Source: Neomegalonema sp. (GTDB lineage Bacteria; Pseudomonadota; Alphaproteobacteria; Rhodobacterales; Rhodobacteraceae). From it: a stretch of DNA of 64,000 nucleotides. The notes under the pieces are model-generated. The model saw nothing but the letters and a program-made list of their open reading frames with translations, made no database searches and was not told the DNA's origin. The stretch is taken from contig JALEGB010000089.1 in assembly GCA_022760355.1 (NCBI GenBank), positions 1 to 64,000 on the forward strand, read 5' to 3'. Positions 53,648 to 63,448 of the stretch are shown here, one piece after another. A program made the translations under genes and the position numbers. Numbering within the stretch: the stretch's first letter is position 1; every line of letters begins with the position of its first letter.

Positions 53648-54985
53648 ATGAGTGGCGATTACTGGGAGGCCGCTGAGGGCGGCCCAAAAGCGTTTGTACT
53701 GCACCCAGAACTGACGAAGCGGCGTGAGCCTTCACGTCGCGCAGCGGAGGGGCGGCTCGCAGAAGCGGTCGGTTTGGCGGAGGCGCTAAAGCTCGACATT
53801 GTCGTCTCCGAGATCGTCCCCGTGGTCGAGCCGCGCGCGGCCACCTTGATGGGGCCAGGGCGGGTCGAGGATCTGGGAATGCGCCTCGCCGACGAAAAAG
53901 CGGAGCTTGCGATCGTCGACGCGCCGCTGACGCCCATTCAGCAGCGAAACTTGGAGCGCGCCTGGAAGGTCAAGGTCCTGGACCGTACGGCGTTGATCCT
54001 GGAAATCTTTGGCGACCGCGCGCAGACGCGCGAAGGCGTGTTGCAGGTCGAGCTGGCGCATTTGGAGTTCCAGAAAAGCCGGCTGGTCCGCAGTTGGACG
54101 CACCTTGAACGGCAACGGGGCGGCGCGGGCTTTATGGGCGGGCCCGGCGAAACTCAGATTGAGGCTGATAAACGGGTTATCTCGGAGAAAATCGTACGGC
54201 TGCGCCGCAAGCTGGCGAAAGTCGCGCAGACCCGAGAGCTGCATCGGGCGGCCCGAAAGAAGGCGCCGCACCCGATTGTTGCGCTGGTGGGCTATACGAA
54301 CGCCGGTAAATCCACCTTGTTCAACCGATTGACGGAGTCTGATGCACTCGCGAAGGACATGCTGTTCGCGACGCTGGATCCCAGTATGCGCGGCGTTCGC
54401 CTGCCACGTGGGAAGGAAGTTATCTTTTCCGACACGGTGGGCTTCATTTCCGATCTTCCGACGCAGTTGGTCGCAGCTTTCCGGGCGACTCTTGAGGAAG
54501 TTTTGGAGGCGGATCTGATCGTCCATGTGCGCGATATCGCGGATGATGAGAGTGAAGCGCAGCGGCTGGATGTTATTGACGTGCTGACCGAATTGGGCGT
54601 CGAAGAAGAAGCGCTGGTGAATTTGCTCGAGGCGCGGAATAAAATCGATTTGCTGGAGGCCGAGGCGCGCACCGCGACGCTGAACGAAGCGATGCGGGAC
54701 GAGAACGCGATCTGTTTGTCGGCCCAGTCGGGTGAAGGCGTCGATGCGTTGCTCGCCGAGATCGAAACGCGGCTGGAGCAGGGCGCGAGCGAGTATGAGC
54801 TGGTGCTCAGTCCCAGCGCCGGCGCCGCGCAGGCGTGGCTGCACTCCGAAGGCTGCGTCCTGGCGCGCACAGATAGCGAAGGCGAAGTGCGCTTCCGGCT
54901 CAAAATGAATAATCTGCAGCTTGGGCGGTTTGAAAAGCGATTTGGCGCGCGCTTATCGCCGGCGCGCGCCGCTGCGGCTGAATAA
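53648..54985 (+). CDS. hflX: Ribosome-associated GTPase HflX
   Basis: HflX binds 50S subunits and splits stalled ribosomes during stress. The 445-residue protein has the N-terminal HflX domain ending in GGAGFMGGPGETQIEADKR (visible as GPGETQIE), then the G-domain with GYTNAGKSTLFN (G1), DTVGFISDLP (G3) and NKIDLLE (G4). Length is normal. The ribosome site is weak. Its order after hfq is conserved. Confidence 0.96.
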   Translation: MSGDYWEAAEGGPKAFVLHPELTKRREPSRRAAEGRLAEAVGLAEALKLDIVVSEIVPVVEPRAATLMGPGRVEDLGMRLADEKAELAIVDAPLTPIQQRNLERAWKVKVLDRTALILEIFGDRAQTREGVLQVELAHLEFQKSRLVRSWTHLERQRGGAGFMGGPGETQIEADKRVISEKIVRLRRKLAKVAQTRELHRAARKKAPHPIVALVGYTNAGKSTLFNRLTESDALAKDMLFATLDPSMRGVRLPRGKEVIFSDTVGFISDLPTQLVAAFRATLEEVLEADLIVHVRDIADDESEAQRLDVIDVLTELGVEEEALVNLLEARNKIDLLEAEARTATLNEAMRDENAICLSAQSGEGVDALLAEIETRLEQGASEYELVLSPSAGAAQAWLHSEGCVLARTDSEGEVRFRLKMNNLQLGRFEKRFGARLSPARAAAAE

Positions 54986-55030
54986 GGAGCATGGCCGCGT
55001 CGCTCGAAACGGCTTCGTTCGCACCATAAT

Positions 55031-55043
55031 TTCGATTATCGAA
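55031..55043. promoter_or_regulatory. Small palindrome TTCGAT-T-ATCGAA
   Basis: Perfect 6-bp arms around a single base lie 53 bp upstream of the gene at 55096, in an otherwise featureless 110-bp gap. It could be an operator; size alone does not prove it. Confidence 0.3.
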
Positions 55044-55095
55044 CCGCGGCTGACGTGCTTTCTGACCGTCAAACCGCCGTTGAACGGATTGATCG

Positions 55096-55605
55096 ATGTC
55101 TCTGCCGGCAGACCTCGTTGGCGCTCAGCCGCAACCCGACCCAGCCTATCGCCGCTTTGTCAGCGCCGTGAAGCAGTCCGTCGGGCGGATGCGGGCTGGG
55201 CGGATTCATCATGTCGCGCCGCGGCGGCCGCGCTACAAAAGCTATTGGGCGATTTTCGCGCATGTGCAAATGGGATGGTCCGCCGAAGATCATCTGATCT
55301 TGTGCAATATCGATATGCCTAATCTTGTCGCTTTCGCGCGCCCGCATATTGCCGTCGCGGCCGTGCTTGAGGAGCTCGCCAATCAAACGCACGTTATCGC
55401 GAGCCAGGCCTATTCATTCGTGGAGTCGCCTGAGATGGCGACGGCGCTGACAACCGAGCACGGGTATCACGCTTTGCCGGCGCGCCTGCTGGATGCGCCA
55501 GCGCAGGAGGAGGATCTTGCGCGCCTCCCGCACGGCTATCAGGACGAGATAGCGTACTGGCGCCCCGACAGCCTCGGAGAGATCTTATTCAACCACTGGG
55601 ATTGA
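55096..55605 (+). CDS. Conserved-looking protein of unknown function
   Basis: The 169-residue protein is not recognised. It is soluble, with no signal or membrane segment. It is rich in His, Trp and aromatic residues, for example KSYWAIFAHVQMGWSAEDHLILCNIDMPN, in a folded-looking middle part. It ends with PDSLGEILFNHWD. Codon use fits the genome. It lies alone between hflX and the convergent yciI-type gene. A small palindrome lies 53 bp before it. Confidence 0.7.
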   Translation: MSLPADLVGAQPQPDPAYRRFVSAVKQSVGRMRAGRIHHVAPRRPRYKSYWAIFAHVQMGWSAEDHLILCNIDMPNLVAFARPHIAVAAVLEELANQTHVIASQAYSFVESPEMATALTTEHGYHALPARLLDAPAQEEDLARLPHGYQDEIAYWRPDSLGEILFNHWD

Positions 55606-55650
55606 GCATGGTGGCACATGCTTAAACGCCCTTCCCCATCCTACCACCCA

Positions 55651-55935
55651 TCAGCCTTTTAGATGTTCGAGCGCGGGCGTTGTGCGGTTCGGATCAATCT
55701 CGTAGATCTCGGCGTCGACAACCTCCGCAACGACGAACGGGTCCCGGTTAATCCGAGCCTCTAGCGCAGCGCGGCTCTCTTCGGTGGCGATAATGGCGCC
55801 GCCGCCGACATCTAGCGACCCAACGCAGTGGAAGACGCCATCCGAAAAACCCTCCGCAATCCAGGCGTTGTGAGCGGCCATATGCTCGGGCGCGTCAGCT
55901 TTGTGCTTCGAGAACTTTAGAAAAACGACGAACAT
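55651..55935 (-). CDS. YciI-like protein
   Basis: This 94-residue protein is a small ferredoxin-like-fold YciI family member. It has FVVFLKFSKHKADAPEHMAAHNAWI at the N-terminus, with the conserved His of AHNAW, and a GSLDVGGGAII segment followed by DPFVVAEVVD. Family members are thought to be small enzymes or binding proteins, some acting in catabolism; the function here is unknown. It starts 18 bases after tetR on the same strand, so it is probably the target of that regulator. Confidence 0.88.
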   Translation of the reverse strand: MFVVFLKFSKHKADAPEHMAAHNAWIAEGFSDGVFHCVGSLDVGGGAIIATEESRAALEARINRDPFVVAEVVDAEIYEIDPNRTTPALEHLKG

Positions 55936-55952
55936 CTTACTCTTTCATTTGG

Positions 55953-56546
55953 CTAGCTTGGTTGATCTTGAGGCAAGGCCGGCTGGTCGATGGAGTCGAG
56001 CCAGCGCTCCAATGCGGCGACTTCCGTTTCTACGAAGGCGGGATCACGAAAAGCCATCGCCAGAGCCGTGACGCCTTGGGAGCGTCCGAGCAGATGGAGC
56101 GCAAGGGCTTCCGCCCCCTGCGTACGCCCAAGGCTGCGAAATTGTTCTGCGAGCCAATCGCGAAACAGGCCGAAGATTTGGCGCGCGCTGTTTTGGGCGA
56201 CATGCTCGAGCTTCGCGAGTTCGGCGCAGAGCGTGCCAACTGGGCAGCCATGGGCCATGATTTTCGCTTGATTAACAATGAGGATCTGAATGAAAGCGCG
56301 GATCCGATCTTTGGGTTCCGGGAAGGCCGACGCCCATTGGTCCAACATCATCCGAGTGTTCGCCATGCGGCGCTCAACGACGGCGTCCAGCAGGTCATCT
56401 TTCTTTTTGAAATGATGGTAGAAGTTGCCGCGCGAGATCCCGACCGCTTGCGCGATATCTGCGAAAGATGTCGCTTCGAACCCCCGCTCATAGAACAGTT
56501 GATCCGCCCTCTCGATGATATGTTGGCGTGTTGAGACCTTGCCCAC
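55953..56546 (-). CDS. TetR-family repressor (LmrA/NemR-like subgroup)
   Basis: The 197-residue protein has a TetR HTH at about 10-55 (ERGFEATSFADIAQAVGISRGNFYHHFKKKDDLLDAV). It carries a ligand domain with HGCPVGTLCAEL near residues 98-109. A Cys in that place resembles the redox- or electrophile-sensing cysteine of NemR and the GCP motif of LmrA/YxaF. It is transcribed away from mazG and is followed by yciI. Two 16-bp operator-like sites lie just upstream, so autoregulation is likely. Ligand unknown. Confidence 0.9.
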   Translation of the reverse strand: MGKVSTRQHIIERADQLFYERGFEATSFADIAQAVGISRGNFYHHFKKKDDLLDAVVERRMANTRMMLDQWASAFPEPKDRIRAFIQILIVNQAKIMAHGCPVGTLCAELAKLEHVAQNSARQIFGLFRDWLAEQFRSLGRTQGAEALALHLLGRSQGVTALAMAFRDPAFVETEVAALERWLDSIDQPALPQDQPS

Positions 56547-56574
56547 CTGCTCGCTCCTTCTTCCGCCGCTAAAT

Positions 56575-56622
56575 TAGGACGCTCGACCTATTTCGGCAAG
56601 GCGAAATAGGACAAGTGACCTA
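56575..56622. promoter_or_regulatory. Two operator copies TAGGAC-N4-GACCTA
   Basis: The 16-bp site occurs at 56575-56590 and at 56607-56622, 32 bp apart (about three helical turns). A 9-bp inverted repeat, CCTATTTCG (56587-56595) with CGAAATAGG (56602-56610), spans the middle. The sites lie between tetR (start 56546) and mazG (start 56702). Spacing and outer TAGG/CCTA arms fit dimeric TetR binding, similar in style to NemR boxes. Confidence 0.7.
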
Positions 56623-56701
56623 GTTTTTGCTTCAGAGACGCCCTCCCCTGTCGCCCCGCGATGCTTTACGCAGGGGCGGATGGTTCGATGGAGGGTGACA
56701 G

Positions 56702-57619
56702 ATGAAATCCCAACGGTTGCAGCAGAGCGATGCGCGCCTTCGCGAGGACGCGACAACCGCCGAGGCCGGGCTTTCGCGGCTGACTGAGATTATGCAGCGG
56801 CTGCGGGACCCCGATGGCGGCTGTCCTTGGGATGTGGTCCAGACCCATACCAGCATCGCCCCTTATGCAATTGATGAGGCCTACGAGGTCGTCGACGCGA
56901 TTGAACGCAATGATATGCCCGATCTTTGCGAAGAGCTGGGGGATCTGCAGCTTCAGGTCGTCTATCACGCCGAAATGGCGGCGGAGCGTGGCGACTTTGA
57001 TCTGACGGATGTCATGCGCGCCGTTTGCGAAAAAATGATCCGCCGGCACCCGCATGTGTTCGGCGACGCGAAGGAAGCGCCCGATTGGGAGAGCATCAAG
57101 GCTGAAGAGCGCCGGCTGAAAGCGGCGCAGCGGCCGAAGGATGAGCCTGCGCCGCAAAGCGCGCTCGACGGCGCTCCGGTAACGCTGCCGGCGCTGGATA
57201 AGGCGGTGGAGCTGCAAAAACGGGCGGCGAAAGTCGGGTTTGACTGGCCCGACATTGAGCCGGTGTTGGCCAAGGTGGCGGAAGAAAGTGCGGAGCTCGC
57301 CGAAGCGCGGCGTGAGCTGGCTGCGTTGGAGGCGCAGGCCGATCGCGCTGAGCGTGCGGCGAAGCGGGACGCCGTGACCGAAGAATTTGGCGATCTCCTG
57401 TTTGTCATGGCCAATCTGGCTCGATGGATGAAGATCGATCCGGAGGAGGCGCTGCGCCGAGCCAACTTGAAGTTTGAGCGCCGGTTCCGGGCGGTTGAGG
57501 CGTCGCTCGCAGCCGAGGGGAAGCGCCCGGAGCAGGTTGATCTGGCGGAGATGGACCGGCACTGGGATGCGGAGAAGGCGCGCGAGAGGGCGCGCAAGCA
57601 AGCTACCGCGGGTGAGTGA
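56702..57619 (+). CDS. mazG: Nucleoside triphosphate pyrophosphohydrolase MazG
   Basis: MazG hydrolyses canonical and damaged NTPs and affects ppGpp levels. The 305-residue protein has two MazG domains. The first shows CPWDVVQTH and the metal-binding EExxED pattern in LCEELGDLQLQV; the second has AEESAELAEARREL and EEFGDLLFVMANLARW. It is slightly longer than E. coli MazG (263), with an extended linker at about 125-160. GGAGG lies 8 bases before ATG 56702. It is divergent from tetR and may share its control region. Confidence 0.94.
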   Translation: MKSQRLQQSDARLREDATTAEAGLSRLTEIMQRLRDPDGGCPWDVVQTHTSIAPYAIDEAYEVVDAIERNDMPDLCEELGDLQLQVVYHAEMAAERGDFDLTDVMRAVCEKMIRRHPHVFGDAKEAPDWESIKAEERRLKAAQRPKDEPAPQSALDGAPVTLPALDKAVELQKRAAKVGFDWPDIEPVLAKVAEESAELAEARRELAALEAQADRAERAAKRDAVTEEFGDLLFVMANLARWMKIDPEEALRRANLKFERRFRAVEASLAAEGKRPEQVDLAEMDRHWDAEKARERARKQATAGE

Positions 57620-57713
57620 CGCTAAGTCTCGCGTCAAAGCCCTTGCGTCCGCCGATCTCTAGTTGATCTTCCCGCGGACCTTCGTATTGTCCGGCCACGC
57701 CCGGCGGGCGGCG

Positions 57714-57751
57714 CCCGACCCACCGAAGCGACCCCGACCCACCGAAGCGAC
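57714..57751. repeat. Perfect 19-bp tandem duplication upstream of fur
   Basis: CCCGACCCACCGAAGCGAC occurs at 57714-57732 and again immediately at 57733-57751. It lies 31 bp before the fur start codon. Perfect identity suggests a recent slip duplication. Confidence 0.9.
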
Positions 57752-57782
57752 AAGGTCAATTGCGGACGAGGAGCCGGGCGAT

Positions 57783-58232
57783 ATGACCGAGAGCGATATT
57801 CTGGCCCGCTGCGAGGCGCGAGGCTTGCGGATGACGGAGCAGCGCCGGGTTGTGGCGCGGGCTTTGTCGCAGGCGACGGATCATCCGGACGCTGAGGAGC
57901 TGCATCGCCGCGCGGCTGAAATTGATCCGAACATTTCGATGGCGACCGTTTATCGAACGGTTCGGTTGTTTGAAGAAAACGGCATTATAGAGCGGCATGA
58001 ATTCCGGGATGGTCGCGCACGTTATGAAGATGCGGAGCGGGATCATCACGATCACCTGATCGATCTACGGTCGGGCGAAGTGATCGAGTTCGTTGACGCC
58101 GAAATCGAGCGGCTGCAGAAGGAAGTCGCAAAACGGTTGGGCTATCGCCTGGTCGACCACCGACTTGAACTCTATGCCGTGAAGCTCGAGGAGCCGACGA
58201 CTGATGCGGCGGCGGACGAGCCTGACAAGTAA
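57783..58232 (+). CDS. fur: Ferric uptake regulator family protein (Fur/Mur)
   Basis: The 149-residue protein has a winged helix (MTEQRRVVARAL, ISMATVYRTVRLFEENGII) and the regulatory metal site region ERDHHDHLID. The two cysteines of the classical CxxC (HHDHLICxDC) are replaced, as in alphaproteobacterial Fur/Mur proteins that sense iron or manganese without structural zinc. ATG 57783 has GAGGAG about 9 bases upstream; a TTG-start frame beginning at 57663 is unlikely. It is the best local candidate for control of the metal ABC operon at 17 kb. Confidence 0.93.
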   Translation: MTESDILARCEARGLRMTEQRRVVARALSQATDHPDAEELHRRAAEIDPNISMATVYRTVRLFEENGIIERHEFRDGRARYEDAERDHHDHLIDLRSGEVIEFVDAEIERLQKEVAKRLGYRLVDHRLELYAVKLEEPTTDAAADEPDK

Positions 58233-58281
58233 TCAGATCCTACAATCTTCGCGCTGGCTGATAGAGCGGCGCTGACAATAA

Positions 58282-59574
<1,293 letters not shown>

Positions 59575-59592
59575 GCGCCGCCATCGAAAAAT

Positions 59593-59618
59593 GGGAGCGC
59601 GGCGGAGGCGGCGCTCCC
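59593..59618 (+). terminator. Stem-loop after eno
   Basis: GGGAGCGC (59593-59600) and GCGCTCCC (59611-59618) form a perfect 8-bp stem with a 10-base loop, 18 bases after the eno stop. It lacks a T-run, so termination is likely but not certain. Confidence 0.55.
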
Positions 59619-59726
59619 CTGCCCCGCCAATCTTGCAAGTCGTCGAGGCGTTTACGGTAGGCTAACCCTGATGCGGCAGCTTCGCTGGAGCAGGCCGCGC
59701 GGGGCGGCGATTGTTTCGGGGAAATT

Positions 59727-60017
59727 ATGCGTTCAGCCACTCTTAGCCTGACGACGCTTACGGCCATCGCCTGCGGATTTGTTTATACAATCGGTCAGAT
59801 CTCGGTGGATTACGCCGAGCAAAGCAAGCTGCGTGAAGATGTGGCGCGGCGGGGTGAGATCGTTGATCGGCTCAAGGCGGATCGGGACCGGCTGCAGGAT
59901 CGCATCGCTCGGCTTACCGGCCCGGAAATCGATGTCGAGCTATTGGACGAGCATCTGCGCCGCGCCTTGGGCGTCGGCCGCGCTGACGAAGTGCTGCTGC
60001 TGCCGCCCAAGCGCTAG
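59727..60017 (+). CDS. FtsB/DivIC-like septum protein
   Basis: The 96-residue protein has a single N-terminal membrane helix (about 5-25) and a coiled coil (about 30-65: DVARRGEIVDRLKADRDRLQDRIARL), then a short tail. This is the FtsB/DivIC pattern: a bitopic protein linking FtsQ and FtsL at the division septum. Position after eno is also usual for ftsB. Sequence identity in this family is low, so the call rests on architecture and context. GGGGAAA precedes ATG 59727. Confidence 0.85.
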   Translation: MRSATLSLTTLTAIACGFVYTIGQISVDYAEQSKLREDVARRGEIVDRLKADRDRLQDRIARLTGPEIDVELLDEHLRRALGVGRADEVLLLPPKR

Positions 60018-60085
60018 GGCGCGAATTCCTAAATCTGGCTCATTCAGTCTCTAAACGTCTGTTTTGTCGTACTTTTTGGCCGCCA

Positions 60086-60111
60086 GATGGGCCCATCCAA
60101 TTTCAAATCGC
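60086..60111. repeat. Palindromic intergenic repeat, copy 3 (half copy)
   Basis: GATGGGCCCATC (60086-60097) followed by CAATTTCAAATCGC reads on the minus strand as GCGATTTGAAATTGGATGG and on. It keeps the arm and core but not the other outer arm. It lies between the ftsB-like gene and the convergent tyrS. Confidence 0.6.
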
Positions 60112-60159
60112 TGTGGGCGCAAGCCGATCTATGCTGATCGCCTCGCGCCGTTCCCATGA

Positions 60160-61428
60160 TCAGGCGCGGCTGACCAGCGCGTGCCGTTTTTTGCCTGCCG
60201 ACAGTTTCAGCGCGCCATCGGCGAAGCGGCTTTCGGCGATCTGTTCGCCTGGGTCGCCGACCGTCTCCCCCTCGATCTTCGCGCCGCCTTCGGCGATCAG
60301 CCGCTTGGCCTCCTTGCCTGATTTCGCGAGCCCGGCCTTCACAAACAGCTGCGCCGCCGCAATGGAGCCATTGTCGAAATCGCTGTCAGCAAGCTCATGG
60401 CGGGGCAGATCAGCGCCGGCCCCGCCTGCTTCGAAGGTCTCCCGCGCCGTCTTCTCCGCCGCCGCGGCCGCCTCAGCGCCATGGGCGAGCGTTGTGACCT
60501 CATTCGCCAGCCGGATCTTCGCGTCGTTGATTTCAGAGCCTTGCAGCGCCCCAAGCCGCTCACATTCCTCAATCGGCAGTTCGGTGAACAATTTCAGGAA
60601 CTTGCCGACATCGGCGTCAGAGGTGTTGCGCCAGAACTGCCAGAAATCATACGGGCTCAGCAGTTCGGCGTCCAACCAGATCGCGCCCTGGGCGGTTTTG
60701 CCCATCTTTGAGCCGTCTGATTTGGTGAGCAACGGCGTGGTCAGGCCGAACAGTTCGACCTGCTCAACCCGGCGGCCGAGATCCGTGCCGTTGACGATGT
60801 TGCCCCATTGATCCGATCCGCCGATCTGCAGCCGGCAGCCGTAGCGCCGGTTCAGCTCCACGAAATCATAGGCTTGCAACAGCATGTAGTTGAACTCGAG
60901 GAAGCTGAGCGGCTGCTCGCGATCAAGCCGGAGACGCACGCTGTCGAATGTCAGCATCCGGTTGACGGAGAAATGGCGGCCGTAATCGCGCAGAAACTCG
61001 ATATAGTTGATCTGATCGAGCCAATCGGCGTTATCGACCATGATCGCATCAGTTGGGCCGTCTCCGAAGCTCAGATATTTCTCGAATACCCGGCGAATGC
61101 CCGCTTTGTTCGCCTCAATATCGGCCGGCGTCAGCATTTTACGCGCTTCGTCCTTACCGGACGGATCGCCGATCTTGGTTGTGCCGCCGCCCATCACGAC
61201 GATCGGCTTGTGGCCGCATTTCTGCAGCCAGCGCAGCATCATGATCTGAACCAGGCTGCCGACATGCAGAGACTTTGCAGTCAGATCGAAGCCGATATAG
61301 CCCGGCGTTACGCCTTCCGAGAGCGTTTCATCCAGCGCGGCCAGATCGGTCGCGGCTTGATAATAGCCGCGCTCTTCAAATGTGCGCAGAAACTCGGATG
61401 TGGGGCGGAACGCGTCTTCAGCGGCCAT
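60160..61428 (-). CDS. tyrS: Tyrosine--tRNA ligase
   Basis: TyrRS charges tRNA(Tyr). The 422-residue class I synthetase has the HIGH-like [13 protein letters not shown] segment, the tyrosine-binding [17 protein letters not shown] region, the KMSKS-type loop [11 protein letters not shown], and a C-terminal S4-like RNA-binding domain. Length is normal for TyrRS. It is a single gene, divergent from anmK. Confidence 0.97.
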   Translation of the reverse strand: MAAEDAFRPTSEFLRTFEERGYYQAATDLAALDETLSEGVTPGYIGFDLTAKSLHVGSLVQIMMLRWLQKCGHKPIVVMGGGTTKIGDPSGKDEARKMLTPADIEANKAGIRRVFEKYLSFGDGPTDAIMVDNADWLDQINYIEFLRDYGRHFSVNRMLTFDSVRLRLDREQPLSFLEFNYMLLQAYDFVELNRRYGCRLQIGGSDQWGNIVNGTDLGRRVEQVELFGLTTPLLTKSDGSKMGKTAQGAIWLDAELLSPYDFWQFWRNTSDADVGKFLKLFTELPIEECERLGALQGSEINDAKIRLANEVTTLAHGAEAAAAAEKTARETFEAGGAGADLPRHELADSDFDNGSIAAAQLFVKAGLAKSGKEAKRLIAEGGAKIEGETVGDPGEQIAESRFADGALKLSAGKKRHALVSRA

Positions 61429-61544
61429 TTCGCCAAGCCTTCTTTTATTCGCATGTCGCCGCGGGGATCGCAGCGATGGGCGTGTCTATAGGCGCCGCGG
61501 AAGCGGTCGGCTAGTCTCTGGCGCAGATTCGGTTGGAGGCGGCG

Positions 61545-62687
61545 ATGAGCGACGCGCAAATGCGTTGGGTTTTAGGGTTTATGTCCGGCACATCGCTGGA
61601 TGGGGTCGATGCGGCGGTGCTTCAAACCGATGGCGAGGCGATTGCGGGCTTTGGTCCGACCTCTTATCGCGCCTATACGCCGCAGGAGCATGAGTCGTTG
61701 CAACAGGCCTTGGTTCAGGCGGCGAAAACGCCGCTGACGGTGGCCATGGACCCAACCTGTTGGCGGGCCGAGGCGCAGCTGGTGGCGCAGGCGCATTTGG
61801 ACTGTGCAGCCCAGCTGCGCAGCGGCGGCGCATCATTTGATCTGGCGGGCTTTCACGGCCAAACGCTGCTGCATCGCCCTGATGACGGCGCGACGCTGCA
61901 AATCGGCGATGCTCGAGGTCTCGCTGACGGGATCGGCGCCTCGGTCGTGCATGATTTTCGCTCGGCGGATATTGCGGCGGGCGGGCAAGGCGCGCCATTC
62001 GCGTCGTTTTATCATTTCGCCCTCGCCCGCTTCGCTCGGCTCGACGCGCCGTGCGCCTTTCTGAATATGGGCGGCGTCGGCAATGTCACCTTCGTCGATC
62101 CTTCCGCGGATCGGCCGGAAGCGCCCGGCGCGCTGTTGGCGTTCGATACGGGCCCGGCAAACGCGCCGGTTGACGATTTTGTCCGAGCGCGCGGCGCCGG
62201 GGCGTATGATAAGGACGGCGCATTGGCGCAACGCGGTCGGCTTGATGGGGCTCTGGTTTCCCGTTGGGTCGCGCAGTCCCCCTATCTCGCCGCTCCTGCG
62301 CCGAAATCTCTGGATCGGAACGATTTCGCCGGCGTCCTTGCGGATCTTGACGATCACACCACCGAAGATGGCGCGGCGACGTTGGTGGATTTCGCCGCCG
62401 CCTGCGTTGCGGAAGCGGTCCGGTTTGCGCCGCAAGCGCCGTCGCGATGGTTCGTGTGCGGCGGCGGCCGGCGCAATCAGGCGTTGATGGCGCGGCTCGG
62501 CGCCCGGCTGGGCGCGCCCGTCCTGCCTGTGGAGGCGATCGGAGTGGATGGCGACTTTGTGGAGGCGCAAGCTTTTGCGTATTTGGCGGCGCGTTCGGTT
62601 CGCGGCCTGCCTCTTTCCGCGCCAGGAACCACGGGATGCCCCCTTCCCGTCTCTGGCGGCCGTCTGATCGAGCCTGCGGGCGGGTGA
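61545..62687 (+). CDS. anmK: Anhydro-N-acetylmuramic acid kinase
   Basis: AnmK phosphorylates and opens the anhydro sugar released from peptidoglycan turnover. The 380-residue protein begins with the ATP-site motif GFMSGTSLDGVDAAV and has GFHGQTLLHRP, the MGGVGNVTF segment, FDTGPANAPVDD and CGGGRRNQALMARL. ATG 61545 has GGAGG 5 bases upstream; TTG 61533 is less likely. It is divergent from tyrS, and a possible tiny gene overlaps its stop. Confidence 0.95.
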   Translation: MSDAQMRWVLGFMSGTSLDGVDAAVLQTDGEAIAGFGPTSYRAYTPQEHESLQQALVQAAKTPLTVAMDPTCWRAEAQLVAQAHLDCAAQLRSGGASFDLAGFHGQTLLHRPDDGATLQIGDARGLADGIGASVVHDFRSADIAAGGQGAPFASFYHFALARFARLDAPCAFLNMGGVGNVTFVDPSADRPEAPGALLAFDTGPANAPVDDFVRARGAGAYDKDGALAQRGRLDGALVSRWVAQSPYLAAPAPKSLDRNDFAGVLADLDDHTTEDGAATLVDFAAACVAEAVRFAPQAPSRWFVCGGGRRNQALMARLGARLGAPVLPVEAIGVDGDFVEAQAFAYLAARSVRGLPLSAPGTTGCPLPVSGGRLIEPAGG

Positions 62688-62794
62688 CCGATGCGCCGAT
62701 CGTTCTGTTCCTTAGCAGCTTTTTCATCGAAGGACGGCTGCGTATGTCCTCCGCCGTGGGGCTGGGCGCGCATCTGATGGCGCTCCGCGGTTAA
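62684..62794 (+). CDS. Possible 36-residue protein overlapping the anmK stop
   Basis: A short frame starts at GTG 62684, overlapping the anmK TGA (GTGA), and runs to a TAA at 62794. Its codons have strong G/C third-position bias. The product (beginning with TDAPIVLFLSSFFIEGRLRM after the start) is moderately hydrophobic and unknown. Coding bias and coupling favour a real small gene; the lack of any recognised homologue keeps confidence low. Confidence 0.4.
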   Translation: MTDAPIVLFLSSFFIEGRLRMSSAVGLGAHLMALRG

Positions 62795-62873
62795 AAAATG
62801 TGGAATTTTACCGACATGCGGGATAGGCGTCGGCTCGAGATTCGCGTCCGAGCTATCTGGGAGTGTTGGCATT

Positions 62874-63413
62874 ATGAAACTTCAATTGTTCAGTCGCGCG
62901 CATGCAAGCGCGCTGGTGGCGTGGGTGCTGGCGGCGACATTGTGCGGCGGCGCTATTGCGCAATCAACTTACCGGGATAAGTCGCTCTCCGACGCGCCAA
63001 TCATGCATTTCTCGGACAAAGATCCGGCGATGAATGATGCGATGCGGCGCGCCCATGCAAGCCTAAGCGTGTTTCAGAAGCTGATGGCCGAGGATCCGAA
63101 GGGCGTCGCCTTGGTGAAGGTCGCGCTGCCGGTTCCGTCCCGCGGCACGGTCTATAAATGGATGTTGCTGGTGGACTGGAATGGGGGCAATCCGAAAGGG
63201 CGGTTCTTGCAGGGCTCGCCAACGCTGGGCATTAAAGCCGGCGACGCGTACGCCGCAAAGTCTGCGCAGATTGTGGATTGGACTTTCCTGGAAAGACCGT
63301 TGGACAGCGGTAAGATCCACGGGGACTTCACCACGCGGGTTATGCTCACGCGCGATCCGGGCGCGCTCGGGCCCGATTATCCAAAGCGTCATCAACCTTT
63401 GCCGAAACCCTGA
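62874..63413 (+). CDS. Secreted DUF2314 protein, paralogue 1
   Basis: The 179-residue protein has a signal peptide ending near AIAQ (residue 30). A DUF2314 domain follows, with DKDPAMNDAMRRAHASLSVFQKLM and a GDAYAAKSAQIVDWTF segment. The family is widespread and uncharacterised. The signal peptide suggests a periplasmic protein. GGAG lies 10 bases before ATG 62874. It is followed after 35 bases by a second, related gene. Confidence 0.78.
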   Translation: MKLQLFSRAHASALVAWVLAATLCGGAIAQSTYRDKSLSDAPIMHFSDKDPAMNDAMRRAHASLSVFQKLMAEDPKGVALVKVALPVPSRGTVYKWMLLVDWNGGNPKGRFLQGSPTLGIKAGDAYAAKSAQIVDWTFLERPLDSGKIHGDFTTRVMLTRDPGALGPDYPKRHQPLPKP

Positions 63414-63448
63414 TAGATCGCAGCGACTGAACTTAGGAGGCGCCGACA

